A DNA stretch of 64,000 nt from Sporosarcina ureilytica (GTDB lineage: Bacteria; Bacillota; Bacilli; Bacillales_A; Planococcaceae), in assembly GCF_001753205.1 (NCBI RefSeq), contig NZ_CP017560.1, positions 1,178,001-1,242,000 of the forward strand, written 5' to 3'. Position numbers and translations under genes: made by a program. The notes beneath the pieces are model-generated. The model was not told the DNA's origin and searched no databases. It saw only the letters and a list, made by a program, of their open reading frames with translations. Each line of letters begins with the position of its first letter. The stretch's first letter is position 1. Shown piece by piece: positions 8,636 to 17,256 of this stretch.

Positions 8636-9982
8636 GTGGTCACCAATACAAAAGCAAGCATTGAAAAAAGTACGATATCCAAAACGATGAAACGTCTTAT
8701 GCCGTTTATTCTAATACTATATATAATTGCTTACTTGGATCGGGTAAACCTCGGTTATGCCGCATTAGAAATGAATGCGGATTTAGCATTGAGTGCAGAA
8801 GTGTTTGGAATGTTATCAGGAATATTTTTTATTGGATATTTTTTCTTTGAAGTTCCCAGTAATATGATTATGAGCAAAGTTGGCGCCAGAATGTGGATTG
8901 CCCGAATCATGATCAGCTGGGGAATTGTAGTTGTGTTAACTGGTTTTGCACAATCTGCGATGCATTTATATATTTTAAGATTTTTACTCGGTGTAGCGGA
9001 AGCAGGATTTTTTCCAGGCGTTATTCTCTACTTAACATACTGGTTTAGAGCATCAGAGCGTGGAAAGGCAACAGCAATTTTACTGTTAGCGTTACCGCTT
9101 GGCGGGATTATTGGCGCGCCTTTATCGACATGGATTATGGATAATATTTCATGGGCAGGCATGGCGGGCTGGCGATGGATGTTTATTCTAGAAGGAATTC
9201 CTGCATTAATTTTAGGGGTAGTAGTTGCATTCTATTTAACGAACCGTCCGAAAGAAGCAAAGTGGCTTACAGAAGATGAAAGGAATTGGCTGGAAAGTGA
9301 ACTTGAAGCGGAAAGAAAGATAACTGCTTCTATAAATAAAGTGTCAAAATTAGAGATGGTAAAAGATTTACGTGTTTGGAAATTATCGCTCCTTTATTTT
9401 ACAGGATATAGCGCTGTTTATGGGTTATCTTTCTGGTTGCCAACAATCATTAAATCTCTGTCAGTTAGTACAGCAACAAACATGGAAATTGGATGGTTAG
9501 CAATGATTCCAGCTTTAGTTGGCATACCGGCAATCCTTTTTTTCGGATGGAATGCGGATAGAACGGGAGCACATAAACAACATTTGCTGTTTTGTTTTGG
9601 AATTGCGATTATCGGTTTCATTGGTTGTGGTTTTTCAGAATCAGTTTCAACTGTTGTAATTATGTTGGCGCTTACTTCATTTGGATTATACGGATTTACA
9701 GGATGCTTCTTTGCATATTTAACCTTTTTCTTTTCTGAATCTACCGCACCTATTGGTATTGCATTAGTAAATTCATTTGCAGCATTAGGCGGCTTTGTAG
9801 GTCCTATGATTCTTGGATTGGTGAACTTGCAACAAGGAATGTTTATTTTATCATTCATGTTAGTAATTGGGGCAATTACATTAATGACTTTAAAACTGGA
9901 GAAAAATATCGCTAAAAGAGAAGAAACTCGAAAAGTGGAAGTTGAGACGGATACTCAAATCGTTGGGGGGGAAGTAAAGTGA
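8636..9982 (+). CDS. MFS transporter, anion:cation symporter (ACS) type
   Basis: A 448-residue 12-helix major facilitator with the ACS signature: YLDRVNLGYA in helix 1, FFEVPSNMIMSKVGARMWI in the first loop and LRFLLGVAEAGFFPGVILY in helix 4. Members carry organic anions such as tartrate, phthalate or hydroxyacids with H+ or Na+. The GTG start follows GAGGGAGTGCT. The stop overlaps the next gene's GTG by four bases, so it is translationally coupled to acetoacetyl-CoA synthetase. That coupling suggests it brings in acetoacetate, 3-hydroxybutyrate or a precursor; this is inference from neighbours only. Confidence 0.88.
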   Translation: MVTNTKASIEKSTISKTMKRLMPFILILYIIAYLDRVNLGYAALEMNADLALSAEVFGMLSGIFFIGYFFFEVPSNMIMSKVGARMWIARIMISWGIVVVLTGFAQSAMHLYILRFLLGVAEAGFFPGVILYLTYWFRASERGKATAILLLALPLGGIIGAPLSTWIMDNISWAGMAGWRWMFILEGIPALILGVVVAFYLTNRPKEAKWLTEDERNWLESELEAERKITASINKVSKLEMVKDLRVWKLSLLYFTGYSAVYGLSFWLPTIIKSLSVSTATNMEIGWLAMIPALVGIPAILFFGWNADRTGAHKQHLLFCFGIAIIGFIGCGFSESVSTVVIMLALTSFGLYGFTGCFFAYLTFFFSESTAPIGIALVNSFAALGGFVGPMILGLVNLQQGMFILSFMLVIGAITLMTLKLEKNIAKREETRKVEVETDTQIVGGEVK

Positions 9983-11964
9983 AAAAATTAGTTGAAGGAG
10001 AAATTATTTGGAGCCCTTCGCAAGAACGAATTAAAGAGTCTATTCTATGGGATTATTTGCTTTGGTTAAAAAAAGAAAAAGGCATAGAAGTGAAGAACTA
10101 TGAAGATATGTGGAGATGGTCGGTAAATGAGTTGGAAGCTTTTTGGGAGAGTGTATGGGAATTTACAGGGGTTATAGCAAATACGAAATATCAACAGGTT
10201 TTGGGAAATGATTCAATGCCAGGCGCAGAGTGGTTTAAAGGTGCGAACTTAAATTTTACAGAAAATGCTTTTGCACAAAGTATGGATACTAAGACCGCCC
10301 TATACTTCCGTTCCGAATTTATCCCAACAAAAAAAATAAGCTGGGCAACATTAAAGATGGAAGTTGCATCAGTAGCTAGAAATTTAAAAGAGTTAGGTGT
10401 TAAATCCGGGGACCGAGTCGCTGCCTATTTACCGAATATTCCTGAAACAATCGTAGCATTTTTGGCGACTGCAAGTATAGGGGCAATTTGGTCTGTTTGT
10501 TCACCTGACTTCGGTTCAAGAAGTGTCATTGACCGCTTCAAACAGATTGAGCCAGTAGTATTATTGGCAGTTGATGGTTATTCATATAATGGTAAGAAAT
10601 TTGATAAACGAGCTGATGTGCAAACGATACAAAATTCTTTGCCCACATTGCAACATACTGTTTTTGTTCCATATATTCAAGAGGAAGTTCCAAAAGGTCA
10701 TATTCCTTGGCAATCATTGCTTACCTATGATGAGCAATTAACTTTCGAACCGCTGCCTTTTGATCATCCGCTTTGGATTGTTTATTCTTCAGGAACGACA
10801 GGATTACCAAAGCCCATTGTGCATAGCCACGGCGGAATTATTGTGGAGCTTAAGAAAGTTATGATGATTCAACATGATTGTTCGCCGGATGACATTGTCT
10901 ACTGGTTTACATCAACAGGATGGATAATGTGGAATTTGTTAATTGGCGGGTTGTTAACTGGCTCGTCAATTGTACTTTACGATGGAAGCCCTTCTTTTCC
11001 TAATATGGATGTTCTATGGGAATTAGCTGAAGAAATTGGGATTACATTCTTTGGAACGAGTGCACCCTTCCTCTTAAATTCTATGAAAATGGACATCCGC
11101 CCCAACGAGAAATATGATTTGTCAAAACTGAAATCAGTATTCTCTACAGGAGCACCTTTAAATGGGGATGGATACAAATGGGTTTATGAGCATGTTAAGT
11201 CAGATGTTTGGTTAGTGTCTACTAGCGGAGGTACGGACATTTGTTCAGGTTTTGTAGGGGGGGTTCCAGTAGAACCTGTTCGTATTGGTGAAATTCAAGG
11301 GCGCTCTTTAGGGGTTGCTGCAGAAGCTTTTGACGAAGAAGGTAACCCATTGACTGGCGAAGTTGGCGAACTCGTTATTACAAAACCTATGCCGTCAATG
11401 CCCCTTTACTTTTGGAATGATAAAGACAATGAAAGATACCGTGATAGTTATTTTGGGGAGCATCCTGACGTTTGGACACATGGGGATTGGATTAAAATTA
11501 ATGAAAATGGAAGCTGTGTGATTTATGGACGTTCCGATTCCACGATTAACCGTTCAGGTGTAAGAATGGGGACGAGTGATGTATACCGTGTAATTGGTAC
11601 TTTGGATGAAGCAATCGATTCTCTAGTTATTGACTTGGAAGTTATAGGTAAAAGTGCATCGCTTATTCTTTTTATCGTTTTAAAAGAAGGTTTTATTTTA
11701 AATGAAGAGTTAAAGAGCAAAATTAAAAATCAAATTCGTGAACATTTATCACCACGTTTTGCGCCAGACGAAATATATGAAGTAGAGGATATCCCAAAAA
11801 CGTTAAATGGCAAAAAGTTGGAAGTCCCTATCCGAAAGTTGCTTTTAGGGTTCGATGCTGATAAAGTCATTAATCCTGATTCGATGGGAAATCCAGAATC
11901 CTTGCCGTTTTTCTTAGAACTCGCAAAGAAGTTTAATGAATCGAGAACAACGAAGATATTTTAA
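9979..11964 (+). CDS. Acetoacetyl-CoA synthetase (acetoacetate--CoA ligase)
   Basis: A 661-residue ANL enzyme of the acetyl/acetoacetyl-CoA synthetase branch, the usual length for AACS. The N-terminal cap (EDMWRWSVNELEAFWESVWEF) is followed by the phosphate loop IVYSSGTTGLPKPIVHSHGG, STGWIMWNLLIGGLL, the TSGGTDICSGF segment typical of AACS, DVWTHGDW and the C-terminal TLNGKKLEVPIRK catalytic Lys. It activates acetoacetate with ATP. Its GTG overlaps the transporter stop (GTGA). With the thiolase upstream it gives a route from acetoacetate to two acetyl-CoA. Confidence 0.93.
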   Translation: MKKLVEGEIIWSPSQERIKESILWDYLLWLKKEKGIEVKNYEDMWRWSVNELEAFWESVWEFTGVIANTKYQQVLGNDSMPGAEWFKGANLNFTENAFAQSMDTKTALYFRSEFIPTKKISWATLKMEVASVARNLKELGVKSGDRVAAYLPNIPETIVAFLATASIGAIWSVCSPDFGSRSVIDRFKQIEPVVLLAVDGYSYNGKKFDKRADVQTIQNSLPTLQHTVFVPYIQEEVPKGHIPWQSLLTYDEQLTFEPLPFDHPLWIVYSSGTTGLPKPIVHSHGGIIVELKKVMMIQHDCSPDDIVYWFTSTGWIMWNLLIGGLLTGSSIVLYDGSPSFPNMDVLWELAEEIGITFFGTSAPFLLNSMKMDIRPNEKYDLSKLKSVFSTGAPLNGDGYKWVYEHVKSDVWLVSTSGGTDICSGFVGGVPVEPVRIGEIQGRSLGVAAEAFDEEGNPLTGEVGELVITKPMPSMPLYFWNDKDNERYRDSYFGEHPDVWTHGDWIKINENGSCVIYGRSDSTINRSGVRMGTSDVYRVIGTLDEAIDSLVIDLEVIGKSASLILFIVLKEGFILNEELKSKIKNQIREHLSPRFAPDEIYEVEDIPKTLNGKKLEVPIRKLLLGFDADKVINPDSMGNPESLPFFLELAKKFNESRTTKIF

Positions 11965-12013
11965 ATTGATAGATGTATATCCAAGGTGTATTTATAAGGA
12001 AACCTTTTTAATC

Positions 12014-12280
12014 GTAGTGAAGAGCGGTGACTCCAGTGGGATTAGCGGGACAGGTGAGACCCCAGAGTGAAAGCCGCCACGATGAGCGGCTTTTGCGACC
12101 AAAAAGCGAAGCGTTTGGGAGTAGTTTGTTTGTACGTTGGATGCCTTAGTTTCTGAAAAGACCACAGAAATACGGCAAATCGCAATCTCCGTATTGCTAT
12201 TGGCTCACCGCCCGCCCCAGGGAAATAATGAAAGCTGAAGGCGCTCAAACTGCCTCTGCTCGGAACGAAAATCAATATTT
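12014..12280. repeat. Structured intergenic repeat with long internal loop
   Basis: The 376-base gap between the synthetase and the acyl-CoA dehydrogenase is filled by a GC-richer element unlike its surroundings. It begins AGCGGTGACTCCAGTGGGA, passes GGTGAGACCCC and, about 130 bases later, GGCTCACCGCCCGCCCC, then GGAACGAAAATCAA. GGTGAG and CTCACC pair as an outer stem. Inner hairpins include AAAGCCGC/GCGGCTTTT (12070-12092) and AATACGG/CCGTATT (12168-12196). From memory of Bacillales genomes this resembles a dispersed intergenic element; here the middle looks longer than usual. A 77-codon minus frame through it is a by-product of the repeat. Confidence 0.6.
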
Positions 12281-12340
12281 ATAGGATTTTAATATAAAGT
12301 AATTAAATATAAAATCAGCTCAATAAAACGGGGTGTATGT

Positions 12341-13489
12341 ATGACTAGATATCGATTTGAAACGGAAGAACATCAAATTTTCCGTGATTCATTAAGAAAG
12401 TTTCTTGAAAAAGAAGCGGTTCCGTATTATGAACAGTGGGAAGAAGACAGGTTAATTCCAAAGTCATTTTGGAAAAAGCTTGGAGAGATGGGGTATCTTT
12501 GCCCGCAAGTTGAGGAACTATACGGCGGACTTGGATTAGATTTTAGTTTTGGAGTTGTTATTTCAGAGGAACTGGAAAGGGTCGGTTCAAGTTTAGTAGG
12601 AGTAGGTCTGCACAATGATATTGTAGTTCCTTATATTGAATCTTATGGGACGCATGAGCAAAAGAAAAGATGGCTTCCGACTTGTGTGACGGGGGACGCG
12701 ATTTCTGGCATTGCGATGACTGAACCAGGCGCTGGATCTGACCTTGCCAATATTAAAACGACAGCGATTCGCGATGGCGACCATTATATTGTGAACGGTC
12801 AAAAAACGTTTATTACGAATGGGATTAATGGCAACCTGTTTCTTGTTGCCGTTAAGACGGATCCAAACGCAGAACCTAAACATAGAGGGGTTAGCTTATT
12901 AATTATCGAAGAAGGTACTGAAGGGTTTACGAAAGGTCAGAAGTTGAATAAAGTGGGTCTTCATGCACAAGATACAGCAGAACTTTATTTCGAGGATTGC
13001 CGAGTGCCAGTTGATAACTTAATTGGCGATGAAGGAAAAGGTTTTCTATATATGATGGATAAACTGCAACAAGAAAGATTAGTCGTTGCGATTGCGGCTC
13101 AAATTGCTTCGGAAGACATGTTAGAGACAACAATTGATTATATTAAGTCGCGTAAGGCATTTGGCAAACCAATTTCGGCTTTTCAAAATACGCAATTCAA
13201 AGTTGCTGAAATGGCAACGAAAGTTGAACTTGGTAAAACATTTTTAGAATCTCTAATTGAAGATCATATTGCTGGAAAAGATGTTGTAACGAAAGTGTCC
13301 ATGGCCAAATCTTGGCTGACAGAGACTGCGAGAGAAATTTCAATTGACTGTATGCAGCTGCATGGCGGCTATGGTTATATGGAAGAATATAAGATTGCGA
13401 GACGGTATCGTGATATTCCAGTTGCTTCGATTTACGCGGGCACAAATGAAATAATGAAAGTCATTATTGCGAAGAATTTAGGGTTGTAA
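12341..13489 (+). CDS. Acyl-CoA dehydrogenase
   Basis: A 382-residue FAD-dependent acyl-CoA dehydrogenase. FAD/substrate motifs GIAMTEPGAGSDLANIKT and FITNG lie mid-protein, and the C-terminal IYAGTNEIMKVIIAKNL has Glu370 at the catalytic-base position of short-chain enzymes. The ATG follows GGGGTGTATGT. It makes a 2-enoyl-CoA, passing electrons to ETF. It is separated from the operon by the intergenic repeat and may have its own promoter, but by function it supplies the first beta-oxidation step missing from the upstream genes. A strong terminator ends the cluster. Confidence 0.93.
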   Translation: MTRYRFETEEHQIFRDSLRKFLEKEAVPYYEQWEEDRLIPKSFWKKLGEMGYLCPQVEELYGGLGLDFSFGVVISEELERVGSSLVGVGLHNDIVVPYIESYGTHEQKKRWLPTCVTGDAISGIAMTEPGAGSDLANIKTTAIRDGDHYIVNGQKTFITNGINGNLFLVAVKTDPNAEPKHRGVSLLIIEEGTEGFTKGQKLNKVGLHAQDTAELYFEDCRVPVDNLIGDEGKGFLYMMDKLQQERLVVAIAAQIASEDMLETTIDYIKSRKAFGKPISAFQNTQFKVAEMATKVELGKTFLESLIEDHIAGKDVVTKVSMAKSWLTETAREISIDCMQLHGGYGYMEEYKIARRYRDIPVASIYAGTNEIMKVIIAKNLGL

Positions 13490-13500
13490 TGACTGTAAGG

Positions 13501-13550
13501 ACAGCTTAATTTATTGGTATTTTAACCAATAAATTAAGCTGTTTCTTTTT
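13501..13550 (+). terminator. Terminator ending the acyl-CoA cluster
   Basis: A 17-base-pair hairpin (ACAGCTTAATTTATTGG / CCAATAAATTAAGCTGT) followed by TTCTTTTT. The following 220 bases up to the YitT-type gene show no further feature. Confidence 0.92.
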
Positions 13551-13768
13551 GGCTTTTTAATTACAATCTGGCATATATTCTACGTGGAGCTAGTACAAAT
13601 CGTTTTGAAGTCAGCGTAATCTATAACCAACTCAGGAAAAAACTCACACCTCTATTTTCATTCATATTCGTCATATGAGAAAGGTAGTCCACTGAGAAAG
13701 CATACCTTTTCCTAAAATAGTGAAGAATTGTGGAGTTTAATCATATAGTTTAAAAAATGGAGAAATAG

Positions 13769-14407
13769 GTGTTCAAAATGGCGTTTTTAAAAAAAGGAAT
13801 TATCATCTTGATTGGCTGCACGTTTATCGCAATTGGGATTAATGGATTTCTGGTTCCATTTGGTTTATTGGAGGGCGGGGCTTTAGGTATTAGTTTAATT
13901 TTTCACTATGTCATGGGTGTTAAAGTGGGGCTTACATTTTTACTCATTAGCATTCCGATTTTTATATTAGCTTGGTTTTTTTATCGTTCATTTTTTTATA
14001 ATGGGCTTCATGGTATGCTATTGTCATCCATCATTATCGATGTATTTGCTGATATATTAGGAGGACAATTGGTCACTTATCCACTAACGAGCGCAGCATA
14101 TGGGGGAATTATGATTGGCATTGGGGCAGGCATCATGTTGCGTTCAGATATTAGTATAGGCGGTACTGATTTATTAGCACAAATGTTAGCTCGGAAATTA
14201 AATGTCAATTCAGGAGTTGTGATTTTTTGTTTTGATATTGTTATAGTGACGGCCGGAAGTTTTATCATTCATTCTGCACATTTGCTATTATCATTTGTAA
14301 CCGTCTTTTCAATCGGTGTAACAACAAGTTTAATAGTCTTAACACGAAAACAGAAACAAGGGAGATATTCACGTAATTCGAAGTACTCAAAACTTGATGT
14401 CTCTTAA
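13769..14407 (+). CDS. YitT/YczE-type five-helix membrane protein
   Basis: A 212-residue membrane protein with five or six hydrophobic helices and the conserved YitT N-terminus (GINGFLVPFGLLEGGALGIS) and loop (GIMLRSDISIGGTDLLAQ). It lacks the C-terminal DUF2179 domain of the longer family members and ends in a basic tail. The molecular role is unknown. GTG 13769 has GGAGA five bases upstream; ATG 13778 is an alternative giving a protein three residues shorter. It is followed after 12 bases by a histidine-phosphatase gene, probably in the same transcript. Confidence 0.8.
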   Translation: MFKMAFLKKGIIILIGCTFIAIGINGFLVPFGLLEGGALGISLIFHYVMGVKVGLTFLLISIPIFILAWFFYRSFFYNGLHGMLLSSIIIDVFADILGGQLVTYPLTSAAYGGIMIGIGAGIMLRSDISIGGTDLLAQMLARKLNVNSGVVIFCFDIVIVTAGSFIIHSAHLLLSFVTVFSIGVTTSLIVLTRKQKQGRYSRNSKYSKLDVS

Positions 14408-14419
14408 GGACGTGACATA

Positions 14420-14995
14420 TTGACGACGATAGGTTTTATTCGACACGGAATAACTGAATGGAATAAAGAAGGAAGGATACAAGGAAGTATCGATATTCCA
14501 TTATGTGAAGAGGGCATTCAGATGTCTAAAGATCTTAGCAAACGACTAGGATTTAAAAAGTGGCATGCCATTTATACAAGCCCCCTGAAGCGCGCTAAAA
14601 TGACGGCAACCATTATCGCTTCAGAATTACAATTGCCTCATGTCATTGAGGATAGCCGCATACGAGAGATCCATGAAGGCAATATTGAAGGAACAACAGA
14701 AGAGGACCGTATTAAGAAGTGGGGGAAATCATGGAGCACGTTTGCACTGGGGACTGAAAATGAAAAAGATGTTATAGCTAGAGGTCTCTCTTTTATAGAA
14801 GCTATCAAGAAAAACTACCCGAATGAGAATGTACTCGTTATCAGTCATGGCAGCTTTATTAAAAAGATGCTTCAACGCTTAGTCCCGTACGAAAAATTTG
14901 ATGAAGAACCTGGAAATACATCTATAAGTATTGTGACATTAAAAGAAGTCAATCATTGTAGTGTGTATAATTGTATGAAGCATCATAAAAAATAA
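14420..14995 (+). CDS. Histidine phosphatase family protein (phosphoglycerate mutase-like)
   Basis: A 191-residue protein starting at TTG after AAGGA. The phosphorylated His is in FIRHGITEWN, the acid/base Glu in REIHEGNIEG and the second His in ISHGSFIKK, the complete branch-1 catalytic set. Members include broad phosphatases (PhoE-like) and cofactor-dependent mutases; this short form fits a phosphatase. It is cotranscribed behind the YitT-type gene and ends at a bidirectional terminator. Confidence 0.85.
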   Translation: MTTIGFIRHGITEWNKEGRIQGSIDIPLCEEGIQMSKDLSKRLGFKKWHAIYTSPLKRAKMTATIIASELQLPHVIEDSRIREIHEGNIEGTTEEDRIKKWGKSWSTFALGTENEKDVIARGLSFIEAIKKNYPNENVLVISHGSFIKKMLQRLVPYEKFDEEPGNTSISIVTLKEVNHCSVYNCMKHHKK

Positions 14996-15002
14996 GTTGA
15001 TA

Positions 15003-15041
15003 AAAAGATTGTCCAATTTTAAACATGGACAATCTTTTTTC
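15003..15041. terminator. Bidirectional terminator between convergent genes
   Basis: AAAAGATTGTCCA / TGGACAATCTTTT with a T-run on the plus side and a matching A-run on the other. A second perfect hairpin (AAACCATCC...GGATGGTTT, 15046-15083) follows and may serve the minus-strand nitroreductase. Confidence 0.88.
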
Positions 15042-15096
15042 TATTAAACCATCCTATTGCGATGCAAAGCGCAATGGGATGGTTTGTTTTAGTAAG

Positions 15097-15669
15097 TTAT
15101 TTGTTAATCCAAGTAGTCAGTTCTTTTGCATCAGTTTTTTTGAAAGGTGCCGGTTCCATATCTGAGTAGCCAAGATAAATGAATGCTGTCATTTCACCTT
15201 GTTCAGATAGACCGAAAAACTTAGTTACTCTTGGATCATAACAAATTGAACCTGTACGCCAAATTGCGCCAAGCCCGAGTGCATGTGCGGTTAATAACAT
15301 ATTTTGAACGGCCGCATTTACCGCAGCAAATTCTTCTTTTAAAATAACGTTTTTCCGATCACATGGTTCTACACCAACTGCAATCATAACAGGGGAGCGA
15401 AGTGGATTGTTTTTAACGCGTTCGATTTTTTTCTTACTTTCTTCTGAATCTGGATCGTCTTGTCTCTCGGCTATAATCTCGCCAAAAACTTCTCCCAGTT
15501 TATTACGGCCTTCACCAGTTAATACAAAAAAGCGCCAAGGCTCAGTTCTATGATGGTTTGGTGCATAAGTGCCGGCTTCAATAATTTTTTCGATTAATTC
15601 TTTCGGTACAGCCTTATCTTCAATAAGCGCTTTACTTCTTCGCGTCTGAATTGCTTCATGTACGTTCAA
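15097..15669 (-). CDS. Nitroreductase family protein (YdjA-like)
   Basis: A 190-residue FMN-dependent oxidoreductase. The FMN-binding RRS near the N-terminus (AIQTRRSKALIED) and APNHHRTEPWRFFVLTGEGR are typical of the small YdjA/NfnB-type branch. It has the middle AVNAAVQNMLLTAHALGLGAIWRTG segment and a C-terminal IYLGYSDMEP. It reduces nitro or quinone-like compounds with NAD(P)H; the physiological substrate is unknown. It is a single gene converging on the phosphatase gene and divergent from the Fsr-like exporter. Confidence 0.88.
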   Translation of the reverse strand: MNVHEAIQTRRSKALIEDKAVPKELIEKIIEAGTYAPNHHRTEPWRFFVLTGEGRNKLGEVFGEIIAERQDDPDSEESKKKIERVKNNPLRSPVMIAVGVEPCDRKNVILKEEFAAVNAAVQNMLLTAHALGLGAIWRTGSICYDPRVTKFFGLSEQGEMTAFIYLGYSDMEPAPFKKTDAKELTTWINK

Positions 15670-15825
15670 TTAAACAACCTCTTTCTATCAATTATCCATT
15701 CTATTATATCGATAATTTCAGAATAAAACATGTAAACTGATTTTAGAAACAAAATAACACAATAGGACATGGAAATAGGCTATACTAGTGCGATATGAGA
15801 AATAAAAGGAGAGTGAATAATTGTA

Positions 15826-17034
15826 ATGGCTACAAAAAGTTCACCATTTACAGGGAATCCAGTCTACCCAGTTATGTTTGCAATTGGTGGTGTTCATTTA
15901 TTAAATGATTCTTTACAGGCGGTTATTCCTGCAATGTTTCCAATATTGGAAGATAGCATGGGACTGACGTTTACGCAATTAGGACTAATTGCTTTTGCTT
16001 TAAATATGGTTGCTTCAGTTTTGCAACCTGTTGTTGGGTATTTTAGTGATCGCAAGCCGATGCCTTATGCATTACCCATCGGAATGACCTTTTCATTGGT
16101 TGGTATCGCAGGACTCGCATTTGCCCCGCAGTATTGGATGATATTAGTATTTGTTATTTGCTTAGGATTAGGGTCAGCAGTTTTTCATCCCGAAGGATCC
16201 CGGGTATCATTTATGTCTGCCGGTTCCAAAAGAGGTTTGTCTCAATCGATATACCAAGTAGGGGGAAATTCGGGGCAGGCACTAGCTCCGCTCATTAGTG
16301 CATACATATTAGTTCCATTCGGACAAAAAGGTGCGGCTTTTTTTATTTTTGTTGCAGCTTTGGCGATATTTATATTGATGAAAATCTCGGCATGGTATAA
16401 GGAACAGCTTATTCAAGAAAAGAAGAATAACCGAAAAAAAGTCCTTTTATCATCGATAGGTAATTTAACAAAAAAGCAGATCGGTGTTGCACTCGGACTA
16501 TTACTCGTGATTATTTTCGCACGATCCTTCTATGTCATTAGTATTACGAACTTTTATATCTTTCATTTAATGGAATCTTACGGGTTATCCATTTCTAAAG
16601 GACAATTATGTATCTTTTTATTTTTAGCACTTGGTGCGGCAGGGACGTTTTTCGGAGGTCCTATGGCGGATAAGATTGGCAGGAAAAATGTCATTGTTCT
16701 TTCGCTAGCATTGCCTATTCCGCTTTGTGCTTTATTGCCATACATGCCACTTTGGGCGGTGATTGTATTATTAGGTGCGATTGGATTTATTATTATGCTT
16801 AGTTTCTCAGTAACGGTTGTTTATGCACAGGAACTTGTCCCGAGTAAAATTGGCACGATGGCAGGTCTGACGGTTGGGCTAGCATTTGGCATGGGCGCAA
16901 TTGGTTCTGTAGTTATTGGTATCTTAATGGATTCTATCGGGATTTATCAGACGATGATTGTCATTTCATTGTTACCGATTATTGGGTTAGTCGGTTTGTG
17001 GTTGCCGCGTGATCAGAAGATTGTGGCTGCATAA
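15826..17034 (+). CDS. fsr: MFS exporter, fosmidomycin-resistance (Fsr) type
   Basis: A 402-residue 12-helix major facilitator. The N-terminal GGVHLLNDSLQAVIPAMFPI, the loop GYFSDRKPMP and FHPEGSRVSFMSAGSKRG are hallmarks of the Fsr drug-exporter branch. The putative -10 TATACT is at 15781. AAAGGAGAG is about 14 bases before ATG 15826, which is long, but no closer in-frame start exists. A terminator follows. Resistance specificity is not provable from the sequence. Confidence 0.85.
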   Translation: MATKSSPFTGNPVYPVMFAIGGVHLLNDSLQAVIPAMFPILEDSMGLTFTQLGLIAFALNMVASVLQPVVGYFSDRKPMPYALPIGMTFSLVGIAGLAFAPQYWMILVFVICLGLGSAVFHPEGSRVSFMSAGSKRGLSQSIYQVGGNSGQALAPLISAYILVPFGQKGAAFFIFVAALAIFILMKISAWYKEQLIQEKKNNRKKVLLSSIGNLTKKQIGVALGLLLVIIFARSFYVISITNFYIFHLMESYGLSISKGQLCIFLFLALGAAGTFFGGPMADKIGRKNVIVLSLALPIPLCALLPYMPLWAVIVLLGAIGFIIMLSFSVTVVYAQELVPSKIGTMAGLTVGLAFGMGAIGSVVIGILMDSIGIYQTMIVISLLPIIGLVGLWLPRDQKIVAA

Positions 17035-17079
17035 GGAAAAGGTTTATCGCAAATAAGCGTATTTATAAAGAAATTTTTG

Positions 17080-17114
17080 AACAGGCTATTCCATTAGTGG
17101 AGGCCTGTTTTTTA
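17080..17114 (+). terminator. Terminator after the Fsr-type exporter
   Basis: AACAGGC / GCCTGTT stem with a T-run directly behind. Confidence 0.75.
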
Positions 17115-17256
17115 GTAAAAGCATCACTAGTGTTACATAGGAAGCTATAGGGATTCATTTATTGATTCTTAAGCATGATACGCCTTATTATTTAAATAAA
17201 TATGATACGCTTAATTGGTTACCTAGAGTTTGAGGTGGAAGGAATCGTGAAGTGTC

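Noticed and set aside
2243..9982. Bile-acid (bai-like) operon
   Set aside because: CaiB, SDR, ligase and MFS families are shared, but the diagnostic BaiCD/BaiH flavoenzymes and BaiE are absent and a thiolase and AACS are present instead.
12042..12275. A 77-codon open frame on the minus strand
   Set aside because: It lies wholly within the structured intergenic repeat, has no ribosome binding site and its composition follows the repeat.
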